Assembly: GCF_003289625.1 (NCBI RefSeq)
Contig: NZ_QMBN01000002.1
Coordinates: 394,610 to 458,609, forward strand
Direction of reading: 5' to 3'
DNA length: 64,000 nt
Origin: Microbacterium sp. SMR1
Lineage (GTDB): Bacteria > Actinomycetota > Actinomycetes > Actinomycetales > Microbacteriaceae
A program made the translations under genes and the position numbers. Shown one piece after another: positions 23,152 to 31,165 of the stretch. The notes beneath the pieces were generated by a model. That model did not search any database, had not been told where the DNA came from, and worked only from the letters and a program-made list of their open reading frames with translations. Each line of letters begins with the position of its first letter. Position 1 is the first letter of the stretch.

Positions 23152-24507
23152 CTACTCCTTCTTCTGGCTGAGGTAGTCGGACTGCACCTTGGTCAGCAGG
23201 CCGTCGGCGGTCTGCTTTCCGGCGAACAGCTCCTGGAGGTTCGGCGTCAGCGTCTTGGCGTAGATCGACCCGGTCGCGTTGGCGATGAAGTCCATCGAGC
23301 CGTTGTTCGCCGAGAGGTCGGCGCCGGCGGCGAGGGTCTCGGCGGTGACGCTGCCCTCGGCGATCTCGGGCATGAAGGCGTCGGCCGGGCCCATGGGGTG
23401 CGAACCGCCGGACTCGACGGCGATGGTGCGTGCCGTCTCGTTGGTCGCGACCCAGTCGAAGAAGAACGCCGCGCAGTCGGGCTCGTCGGCGTAGGCCGAG
23501 ACACCGTACGTCGTCGGCGCCGACATCGCGCCGACCTGACCGCCGGCCTCGACCGGGGGCATCAGGAAGAAGCCGACGTTGTCGGGCATCTGCGCGTCGA
23601 GGTTGCCCGACTCCCAGTCGCCGTTGAAGATGAAGACGCTCTCGCCGCCGATGAAGCGGCTCATCATCTGCGAGTAGTCCATCGAGTTGATGTCGGGAGC
23701 GAAGTAGCCGGCATCGATCCAGCCCTTCAGGTGTTCGGCCGCCTCGAGGTTCTCGGGGGTGTCGATCGTGGCGTCGTCCTTGAGGAAGATCCAGTCGTTG
23801 ATCTTGCTGGGCTCACCGTACGAGGCCATGAGCGCCTGCAGCGGGAAGGCGAGGCCTCCGGTCGCGCCGCCGTTGAACTGCGCGACGGGCGTGAGCCCGG
23901 CATCCTTCGCCGCCTGCAGGTAACCGTCGAGCTCGGCGAGCGTCGCGGGCGGCTCGGTCATGCCGGCCTGCGCAGCGAGGGTCTTGTTGTAGAAGACACC
24001 TGTCACCGAGTAGTTGATGCCCATGCCGTACAGCGGGCCGTCGCCGCGCTGTCCGTTCTCGTCGACGCGCAGCTGTTCGAGCTGCGACGAGGGCCACTGG
24101 TCCCAGCCGTAGGCCTCGGCGTAGGGATCGAGGTCGTAGAGCAGGTCGCTGTCGACCAGGTCGACGATCGTGGGGAGGCGCATGATGTCCGGCGGCGAGT
24201 CGACCAGCACGCGGGGAGCGTTCTGGGTGATGACGGCGAACTGGTCTTCGCGCAGGTTGACGGTGACGTTCGGGAACTGCTTCTCGAACTCGGTGGCGAG
24301 GTCGCTGAAGACCGGGAAGCCCGTCTCGACGTAGGCGTCGAGGGTGACGTCATCCGTTCCGCAGGTCGTCTGGATCGGACCGCCGGATGCCGCGCCTTCG
24401 CCGGCGGGTGCGGCGCTCGGCGGAGCGCAGGCCGAAAGGGTGACCGCGACGGCGAAGCCGGTCGCCGCGGTGGTGAGAACACGTCGTCGCATTCGTGTCG
24501 ACATCAT
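23152..24507 (-). CDS. ABC sugar-binding lipoprotein (family 1 solute-binding protein)
   Basis: A 451-residue binding protein with a lipoprotein signal ending at LSAC (Cys about residue 27), hence anchored on the outer face of the membrane. The fold signature is that of the maltose/oligosaccharide type (FEKQFPNVTVNLR near the start; GVFYNKTLAAQAGM; FIFNGDWESGNL). It is the first gene of the operon and has AAGG seven bases before the ATG. Two LacI-type operators lie between it and the divergent regulator gene. The ligand is unknown; the operon points to sucrose or a sucrose derivative. Confidence 0.9.
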   Translation of the reverse strand: MMSTRMRRRVLTTAATGFAVAVTLSACAPPSAAPAGEGAASGGPIQTTCGTDDVTLDAYVETGFPVFSDLATEFEKQFPNVTVNLREDQFAVITQNAPRVLVDSPPDIMRLPTIVDLVDSDLLYDLDPYAEAYGWDQWPSSQLEQLRVDENGQRGDGPLYGMGINYSVTGVFYNKTLAAQAGMTEPPATLAELDGYLQAAKDAGLTPVAQFNGGATGGLAFPLQALMASYGEPSKINDWIFLKDDATIDTPENLEAAEHLKGWIDAGYFAPDINSMDYSQMMSRFIGGESVFIFNGDWESGNLDAQMPDNVGFFLMPPVEAGGQVGAMSAPTTYGVSAYADEPDCAAFFFDWVATNETARTIAVESGGSHPMGPADAFMPEIAEGSVTAETLAAGADLSANNGSMDFIANATGSIYAKTLTPNLQELFAGKQTADGLLTKVQSDYLSQKKE

Positions 24508-24543
24508 CGTCTACCTTCTGTGGGTGGTGGAGGGGCAGGTGCT

Positions 24544-24559
24544 GCTAACACGAAATAGC
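24544..24559. promoter_or_regulatory. LacI-type operator, site 1
   Basis: GCTAACACGAAATAGC is an imperfect palindrome with CG at its centre and GCTA/TAGC ends, the form recognised by LacI-family repressors. It starts exactly 22 bases before the second site, so the two face the same side of the helix. Confidence 0.6.
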
Positions 24560-24565
24560 ACCTGG

Positions 24566-24581
24566 GCTAAAACGTACTAGC
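24566..24581. promoter_or_regulatory. LacI-type operator, site 2
   Basis: GCTAAAACGTACTAGC, extended by one matching pair to GG...CC ends, has a central CG and pairs at seven of nine positions. It is the stronger of the two sites and lies between the divergent importer operon and its LacI regulator gene. Confidence 0.7.
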
Positions 24582-24641
24582 CAGTGGCGGTTCTTCGCAA
24601 TCGCGGCATACTGAAGCTGCACCGGAGCGAGAGGGGGAGAG

Positions 24642-25730
24642 ATGAACCGCAAGCGCGTGACGCTGGCGCAGGTCGCCGCGGAGGCAGGGGTAGCGGCATC
24701 GACGGCATCCCTCGTCCTCGCCGGGCGCGGCAGTGAGCTGCGTCTGTCGCAGGCCCTGCAGGAGCGGGTGCGCGCAGCAGCCGAGCGGCTCGGCTACCGA
24801 CCCAACGCCGTCTCGGTCGGGCTCCGCACGGGCAGCACCCGCACGCTCGCCTTCATCTCCGACTCCGTCGCCTCGTCGCGACTGGCCGGCGAGATGATCA
24901 AGGGCGCCATCGACGCGGCCCGTGCCCGCGGTTTCCTCGTCTTCGTCGGCGAGACCGGTGGCGACGTCCAGCTCGAACGGCAGCTGCTCAACGCCATGTT
25001 CGATCGGCAGGTCGACGGCCTCGTCCTGGCGTCGATGATCACGCACCGCCGGGCGCTGCCGCCGGAGGCGACGCGCAGCCCGGCCGTCCTGCTCAACCTC
25101 GAGGTCGACGGCGCGACGGAGGTTCCGCGGGTGCTTCCCGACGAGTACGCGGCCGGTCGCGAGGCGGTCGGGCACCTGCTCGAGCGCGGGCACCGCGACA
25201 TCCACCTCATCGGCGCCGGCCCCACCGAGGACGACGTGCCGCCGTTCTCGCTCGGTGCGCAGCAGCGACTGCACGGCATCCTCGACGCGCTGACGGATGC
25301 CGGGGTCGAGCCGGCATCCGGGAGCCCGGTCATCCAGTGGCTGCCGCCCGAGGGCTTCCGGCTGACCTCCCAGCTGCTCGACGGAGGAGTCGTGCCGCAG
25401 GCCCTCATCTGTTTCAACGACCGCCTGGCGATGGGCGCCTACCAGGCGCTCGGCGAGCGGGGTCTCGCGGTGCCGGACGATGTGTCGGTCGTCTCGTTCG
25501 ACGACGTCTCGTTCGCGCAATGGCTGCGGCCGGGGCTCACCACCTTCGCGCTGCCCCACCGGGCGATGGGCAAGAGGGCCGTCGAGCTGCTCATCGACCG
25601 CGTCGAGGCGTCGAAGGACGGCACCGGTGCGGGCGACGGGGCCGTCGCACCGTCGCTGCTGCCCATGCCGCTGCGTGTCCGGGCATCCGTGCGAGAGGTC
25701 GACGCGGCGGCCGCCGTTCCACGGGCGTAG
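24642..25730 (+). CDS. LacI-family transcriptional regulator
   Basis: A 362-residue repressor. The N-terminal helix-turn-helix and hinge read VTLAQVAAEAGVAASTASLV, then AAERLGYRPNAVSVGLRTG, followed by a periplasmic-binding-protein-like sensor domain with the usual ICFNDRLAMGAYQALGERG and VSVVSFDDV stretches. It is divergent from the sugar importer operon, which it most likely represses until the sugar binds. GAGAGGGGGAGAG precedes the ATG. The two phased operators lie 60-98 bases upstream of its start. Confidence 0.92.
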   Translation: MNRKRVTLAQVAAEAGVAASTASLVLAGRGSELRLSQALQERVRAAAERLGYRPNAVSVGLRTGSTRTLAFISDSVASSRLAGEMIKGAIDAARARGFLVFVGETGGDVQLERQLLNAMFDRQVDGLVLASMITHRRALPPEATRSPAVLLNLEVDGATEVPRVLPDEYAAGREAVGHLLERGHRDIHLIGAGPTEDDVPPFSLGAQQRLHGILDALTDAGVEPASGSPVIQWLPPEGFRLTSQLLDGGVVPQALICFNDRLAMGAYQALGERGLAVPDDVSVVSFDDVSFAQWLRPGLTTFALPHRAMGKRAVELLIDRVEASKDGTGAGDGAVAPSLLPMPLRVRASVREVDAAAAVPRA

Positions 25731-25744
25731 GGCAGACTCGAGGG

Positions 25745-28273
25745 ATGACCTCCGCGCCGCTGCTCGACCTCATCGGCCCGGAACCCTCCGACGACGCGAT
25801 CTACGACGCCTTCACCACCTGGGCGGAGGGGCGCGGGCTCACGCTCTACCCGGCGCAGGACGAGGCGGTCATGGAGCTCGTGTCGGGGGCGAACGTGGTG
25901 CTGGCCACCCCCACCGGCACGGGCAAGTCGCTCGTCGCGGTCGCCGCGCACGCGGCATCCGTCTCCCGCGGCGGGCGCACGTACTACACGGCTCCGATCA
26001 AGGCGCTCGTGAGCGAGAAGTTCTTCGCGCTCGTCGAGATCTTCGGGGCCGAGCGAGTCGGCATGGTGACGGGCGACTCGTCGGTCAACCCCGAGGCGCC
26101 GATCATCTGCTGCACGGCCGAGATCCTCGCCAACCTCGCGCTGCGCGAGGGAGCCGACGCCGACGTCGACCAGGTCGTCATGGACGAGTTCCACTTCTAC
26201 GGCGACCCCGATCGCGGCTGGGCGTGGCAGGTGCCGCTGCTCACGCTGCCGCGCGCGCAGTTCCTGCTGATGTCGGCCACGCTCGGCGACGTGACCGACC
26301 TCGCCGACGACCTCTCACGTCGTACGGGCCGGCGGACCGCTCTGGTCACCGGCGTCGAGCGGCCGGTGCCGCTGCACTTCTCGTACGAGCGGCGCCCCGT
26401 GCACGACGTGCTCGAGCGGCTGCTCGAGGAGCGCGAGACCCCGGTGTACATCGTGCATTTCTCGCAGGCCGCCGCGCTCGAGCGTGCGCAGGCGCTGTCG
26501 AGCGTGAAAATCACGACGCGCGAGCAGCGGGATGCCATCGCCCAGGCGATCGGCGGATTCCGCTTCACGACCGGCTTCGGCAAGACCCTCTCGCGCCTCG
26601 TGCGGGCGGGCATCGGCGTGCACCACGCCGGAATGCTGCCGCGCTACCGGCGCCTCGTCGAGACGCTCGCACAGCGCGGGCTGCTCAAGGTCATCTGCGG
26701 CACCGACACGCTCGGGGTGGGCATCAACGTCCCGATCCGCACGGTCGTCATCACCGCGCTGTCGAAGTACGACGGGACCCGGATGCGGCAGCTCACCGCC
26801 CGCGAGTTCCACCAGGTCGCGGGTCGTGCGGGCCGAGCGGGGTTCGACCCGCACGGCAACGTCGTGGTCATGGCGCCGGAGTGGGAGATCGAGAACGCCG
26901 TCGCGCTCGCGAAGGCCGGAGACGACCCCGCCAAGCGCAAGAAGATCGTGCGCAAGAAAGCGCCGACCGGCGTCGTCAACTGGGGCGAGGGGTCGTTCGA
27001 GCGGCTCGTCGAGGCGCAGCCCGAGCCCCTCACACCGCAGCTGCAGCTGTCGGCCGCGATGCTGCTCAACGTCATCGGCCGCGGAGGTGACGTGTTCGGC
27101 AACGTCCGCTCGCTCGTCTTCGACAACCACGAGCCTCGCGCCCGTCAGTATGCCCTCGCCCGCCGGGCCCTCGCGATCTTCCGCACCCTGGTCGCCGCCG
27201 GCATCGTCGAGGTCGTGCGCCCCGCGTCTTCTGCTTCTCCGGCCGAGTCGACGATCAGGCTCACCGTCGATCTGCAGCCGAACTTCGCGCTCAACCAGCC
27301 GCTGTCGCCGTTCGCGCTCGCAGCGATCGAGCTGCTGTCGCCCGATGATGCCGAGACCGGCACCGGGCACTATGCGCTCGACGTCGTGAGCGTGATCGAG
27401 GCGACGCTCGACGACCCGCGCGCGATCCTGTCGCAGCAGGAGTACAAGGCGCGCGGCGAGGCCGTCGGCGCGATGAAGCGCGACGGCATCGAGTACGACG
27501 AGCGGATGGCGCTGCTCGAGGAGATCACCTGGCCCAAGCCCCTCGCCGAACTGCTCGCCCAGGCGTTCGAGACCTTCGCGTCGAGCCAGCCGTGGGTGCG
27601 CGACTTCGAGCTGTCGCCGAAGTCGGTCGTGCGCGACATGTTCGAGCGGGCGATGTCGTTCGGCGAGTTCGTGTCGTTCTACCAACTGGGTCGCAGCGAG
27701 GGCCTCGTGCTGCGCTACCTCAGCGACGCGTACCGGGCGATCCGCCAGACCGTGCCCGCCGAGGCCCGCACCGACGACCTCATGGACCTCATCGAGTGGC
27801 TCGGCGAGCTCGTGCGCCAGGTCGACTCGAGCCTCGTCGACGAATGGGAGTCGCTCGCGCACCCCACCGACGACCCCGACGCTCCCGTCGTTCCGCCCGC
27901 GCCGCCGTCGGTGCTGGCGAACCGGCGCGCATTCACGGTGCTGGTGCGCAACGAGATGTTCCGCCGCGTACAGCTCGCCGCGCTGCAGGACGACGAAGCG
28001 CTCGAAGCCCTCGACCCCGAGGTCCACTGGCCGGAGGTCCTCGACCGCTACTACGACGACCACGACGAGGTCCTCACCGGGGGTGCCGCGCGCTCGCCGT
28101 CGCTCTGCGTGATCGACGAGTCCGCGGCCCGCGACGGACTCTGGCGCGTCGAGCAGGTCATCGACGACCCCGCCGGAGACCACGACTGGCGCATCCGGGC
28201 CGAGGTCGACCTGGAGCAGTCTGTCGAGGCAGGCACGGCGGTTGTGCGCGTGACCGAGGTCGTCCGCCTCTGA
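25745..28273 (+). CDS. DEAD/DEAH-box helicase with C-terminal DUF3516
   Basis: An 842-residue superfamily 2 helicase. Walker A is ATPTGTGKS (about residue 57), the DExH box is VVMDEFHFYGD, SAT is LLMSATLGD, and motif VI is HQVAGRAGRAGFDP. The C-terminal half is the DUF3516 domain found in actinobacterial relatives of Ski2/Mtr4 RNA helicases. The likely role is RNA or DNA strand unwinding; the substrate is not established. CAGACT ends six bases before the ATG without a proper binding site, which suggests a leaderless start, only 14 bases after the lacI-type gene. Confidence 0.88.
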   Translation: MTSAPLLDLIGPEPSDDAIYDAFTTWAEGRGLTLYPAQDEAVMELVSGANVVLATPTGTGKSLVAVAAHAASVSRGGRTYYTAPIKALVSEKFFALVEIFGAERVGMVTGDSSVNPEAPIICCTAEILANLALREGADADVDQVVMDEFHFYGDPDRGWAWQVPLLTLPRAQFLLMSATLGDVTDLADDLSRRTGRRTALVTGVERPVPLHFSYERRPVHDVLERLLEERETPVYIVHFSQAAALERAQALSSVKITTREQRDAIAQAIGGFRFTTGFGKTLSRLVRAGIGVHHAGMLPRYRRLVETLAQRGLLKVICGTDTLGVGINVPIRTVVITALSKYDGTRMRQLTAREFHQVAGRAGRAGFDPHGNVVVMAPEWEIENAVALAKAGDDPAKRKKIVRKKAPTGVVNWGEGSFERLVEAQPEPLTPQLQLSAAMLLNVIGRGGDVFGNVRSLVFDNHEPRARQYALARRALAIFRTLVAAGIVEVVRPASSASPAESTIRLTVDLQPNFALNQPLSPFALAAIELLSPDDAETGTGHYALDVVSVIEATLDDPRAILSQQEYKARGEAVGAMKRDGIEYDERMALLEEITWPKPLAELLAQAFETFASSQPWVRDFELSPKSVVRDMFERAMSFGEFVSFYQLGRSEGLVLRYLSDAYRAIRQTVPAEARTDDLMDLIEWLGELVRQVDSSLVDEWESLAHPTDDPDAPVVPPAPPSVLANRRAFTVLVRNEMFRRVQLAALQDDEALEALDPEVHWPEVLDRYYDDHDEVLTGGAARSPSLCVIDESAARDGLWRVEQVIDDPAGDHDWRIRAEVDLEQSVEAGTAVVRVTEVVRL

Positions 28274-28333
28274 CTCCGGGACGTGAATGGCCGGGCCATG
28301 CCGGATGTCGCGGGCCTGCGGCATGATGAGCCG

Positions 28334-28870
28334 GTGGCCACACATCTCGGGTTCCTGCGGGCGATCAACCTCGGCGCGACGCGCGTCTTCCCGAAGGACG
28401 ACATCCGCCGGGTCACCGAGGCCGCCGGCTTCGAGAACGTCGCGACGCACATCAACTCCGGCAACATCCGCTTCGACACCCGCATGCGCTCCCGCGCGAA
28501 GCTCGAGCTGCCCCTTGAGCGGGCGTACGCGGCCGATCGAGGGTTCGAGGTTCCGGCGATCACGTTCCGCGCCGACGAGTTCGCCGCGCTCGCCGCCGAG
28601 GCACTCGCCCTGAGCGAGGCGAACCCCGGCCTGGCCCGCCATTACGTCTACCTGCTCAAGGACGAGCTCGACGCCGACACGGCCGCCCGGGTCGAAGCGC
28701 TCGCGACCGCCGCGGGCCGCATGCTGGTCCGCGGCCGCGCGGTCCACGCGCTCCTGCAACCCGGGTATCAGGACGGGACGGTCGATCCCCTAGGCGCGGC
28801 GAAGCTCCTCGGCATCGCGACCAACCGCAACCTCAACGTCGTCATGACGCTCGCCGAACGGTGGTGTTGA
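28334..28870 (+). CDS. DUF1697 domain protein
   Basis: A 178-residue protein with the DUF1697 start (HLGFLRAINLGATRVFPKDD, where the family has LLRGINVGG) and the later HINSGNIRF and ATNRNLNVVMTLAER motifs. The function of the family is unknown. The GTG at 28334 was chosen because family similarity begins there, and CATGAT ends six bases before it, as for a leaderless message. It overlaps no neighbour. Confidence 0.82.
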   Translation: MATHLGFLRAINLGATRVFPKDDIRRVTEAAGFENVATHINSGNIRFDTRMRSRAKLELPLERAYAADRGFEVPAITFRADEFAALAAEALALSEANPGLARHYVYLLKDELDADTAARVEALATAAGRMLVRGRAVHALLQPGYQDGTVDPLGAAKLLGIATNRNLNVVMTLAERWC

Positions 28871-28941
28871 CGAGGCGGGAGGCGACCCCGCCTGTGAACG
28901 CACGGAGCGGGCTGTCGGATGCCGCGGCTATCGTGAATCGA

Positions 28942-31008
28942 GTGAGTCGAGAGCAGCAGTCCTGGGATGCCGATCCCTACGCCGACCTCGACTGGAACCC
29001 CGACGAGTTCGCACCGCCCGAGGATTTCGACGCGCCGCCGCCGCCCGAGTTCGACGGATACGGCGCTGCCGTGGCTCGCGCCACCCGCGACCGCGCATCC
29101 GCCGGCGCCGCGCCTCCGCGTGCCGCGCCGCCGCGTGCCGTGCCGAACGCGGCCCCCGCCGCCGTCCTCTCGCTCGAGCGTCGCGATTTCACCGGCGCCG
29201 ACCCGCGCGCCGTGCTCAAGGAGGTCTTCGGCTACGACGACTTCCGCGGCGACCAGGGCGACATCGTCTCGCACGTCATCGGCGGCGGGGATGCCGTCGT
29301 GCTCATGCCCACCGGCGGCGGCAAGTCGATCACCTACCAGGTGCCCGCGCTCGTGCGCCCGGGAACGGGACTCGTCGTCAGCCCGCTCATCGCGCTCATG
29401 CACGACCAGGTCGATGCGCTGATCGCCAACGGCGTGCGGGCGGCCTACCTCAACTCAACACAGTCTCCGGGTGAGCGCGCCGGTGTCGAGCAGGCGTACC
29501 TCGCGGGTCAGCTCGACCTGCTCTACGTCGCCCCCGAGCGTCTGAGCGTGCCGCAGACGACGCAGCTGCTCCAGCGGGGCGCCCTGAGCGTCATCGCGAT
29601 CGACGAGGCGCACTGCGTCTCGCAGTGGGGCCACGATTTCCGTCCCGATTACCTCGCCCTCGGCGACCTCGACGAGCGATTCCCCGGGGTGCCGCGGATG
29701 GCGCTCACCGCCACTGCGACCCGCGCGACGCACCAGGAGCTCACCGAGCGGCTTCGGCTGCCGCAGGCGCGCCACTTCGTGGCGAGCTTTGACCGGCCCA
29801 ACATCCAGTACCGCATCGAGCCGAAGGTCGATCCGCGGCGACAGCTCGTCACTTTCATCCGGTCGATGCCCGAGGGCTCGGCCGGCATCGTCTACGCGCT
29901 CAGCCGCAAGTCGGTCGAGCAGACCGCCGACTACCTCGCCGCGCAGGGTCTCGACGCCCTGCCATACCACGCGGGTCTTCCCGCCGAGATGCGCGCCAAG
30001 CATCAGTCGCGGTTCCTCCGCGAAGACGGTGTCGTCATGGTCGCCACGATCGCGTTCGGCATGGGCATCGACAAGCCCGACGTCCGGTTCGTGGCCCACA
30101 TCGACCTGCCGAAGTCCGTCGAGGGGTACTACCAGGAGACCGGACGCGCCGGACGCGACGGCGAGGCGTCGATCGCTTGGATGGCGTACGGGCTCGGCGA
30201 CGTGGTGCAGCAGCGACGCCTCATCGACCAGAGCCCCGGCGATCGCACGTTCAAGATGCGCATGGGCCAGCACCTCGACGCGATGCTCGCCCTCTGCGAG
30301 ACGGTCGCGTGTCGTCGGCAGAACCTGCTCGGCTACTTCGGCCAGGACTCCGAGCCCTGCGGCAACTGCGACACCTGCCTCACGCCGCCCGACACGTGGG
30401 ACGGCCTGATCCCCGCCCAGAAGCTGCTCTCGACGATCGTGCGGCTGCAGCGTGAGCGCAACCAGTCGTTCGGCGCCGGCCACCTCGTCGACATCCTGCG
30501 CGGTGCATCGACCGAGCGCATCCGGCAGCAGCGTCATGACGAACTCGCGACGTACGGGCTCGGCTCCGATCTGTCAGACCAGGACTGGCGCAGTGTCATC
30601 CGCCAGCTGCTCGCCCGCGGCATCCTCGTCGCCCGCGGCGAGTACGGCGTGCTCGCGGTCGGCGACGCCGGCGCGCCGGTGCTCAAGGGCGAAGCCGGCG
30701 TTCCGCTGCGACGCGACGTGCTCGGACGGGGACAGAACAGCGGCGGCTCTCGCGTGCGCAAGGCGGCAGCCGCCGAGCAGGTGGCGGAGGGCGACCGCGA
30801 CCTCTTCGAGGCGCTGCGGGCGTGGCGTGCCGAGCAGGCGCGCGAGCAGGGCGTTCCGGCGTACATCGTCTTCGGCGACGCGACGCTGCGAGCGCTGGCC
30901 GATCGTCGTCCGCGGAGCGCCGCCGACCTCGAGGGCATCACCGGCATCGGGGCCAAGAAGCGCGAGGCCTACGGCGACGCGGTGCTCGCCGTCGTGGCAT
31001 CCCACTGA
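28942..31008 (+). CDS. recQ: RecQ-type ATP-dependent DNA helicase
   Basis: A 688-residue helicase of the RecQ family, acting in recombination and fork repair. After an acidic, Ala/Pro-rich N-terminal extension of about 80 residues come Walker A MPTGGGKS, the DEAH box IDEAHCVSQWGHDF, TATAT and motif VI (QETGRAGRDGE). The zinc-binding Cys cluster is CRRQNLLGYFGQ...CGNCDTC, then a winged-helix domain and a C-terminal HRDC domain (residues about 605-685). The GTG at 28942 is preceded by TATCGT and seven bases, which fits a leaderless start and makes longer upstream readings unlikely. Confidence 0.9.
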   Translation: MSREQQSWDADPYADLDWNPDEFAPPEDFDAPPPPEFDGYGAAVARATRDRASAGAAPPRAAPPRAVPNAAPAAVLSLERRDFTGADPRAVLKEVFGYDDFRGDQGDIVSHVIGGGDAVVLMPTGGGKSITYQVPALVRPGTGLVVSPLIALMHDQVDALIANGVRAAYLNSTQSPGERAGVEQAYLAGQLDLLYVAPERLSVPQTTQLLQRGALSVIAIDEAHCVSQWGHDFRPDYLALGDLDERFPGVPRMALTATATRATHQELTERLRLPQARHFVASFDRPNIQYRIEPKVDPRRQLVTFIRSMPEGSAGIVYALSRKSVEQTADYLAAQGLDALPYHAGLPAEMRAKHQSRFLREDGVVMVATIAFGMGIDKPDVRFVAHIDLPKSVEGYYQETGRAGRDGEASIAWMAYGLGDVVQQRRLIDQSPGDRTFKMRMGQHLDAMLALCETVACRRQNLLGYFGQDSEPCGNCDTCLTPPDTWDGLIPAQKLLSTIVRLQRERNQSFGAGHLVDILRGASTERIRQQRHDELATYGLGSDLSDQDWRSVIRQLLARGILVARGEYGVLAVGDAGAPVLKGEAGVPLRRDVLGRGQNSGGSRVRKAAAAEQVAEGDRDLFEALRAWRAEQAREQGVPAYIVFGDATLRALADRRPRSAADLEGITGIGAKKREAYGDAVLAVVASH

Positions 31009-31096
31009 CGCACCGGATGTCCGCACCGGATGTCGCCGTCGCACAATGCGGGTCGCCGACGTACCGGCATCCGGTTGTGTTGACCGACCAACTCGC

Positions 31097-31125
31097 TTGG
31101 CGACCCGTTGTGGAAGTCCTACCGT
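31097..31125 (+). promoter_or_regulatory. SigA-type promoter of the acyl-CoA oxidase-like gene
   Basis: TTGGCG (31097-31102) and TACCGT (31120-31125) are separated by exactly 17 bases, close to the vegetative consensus. They lie 41 bases before the ATG at 31166. A GCGGGTCGCC/GGCGACCC inverted pair (31049 and 31100) spans the region and could be regulatory. Confidence 0.55.
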
Positions 31126-31165
31126 GAATACTGACTCCGATCCTTCCGACGTCGAAAGGCACGCG

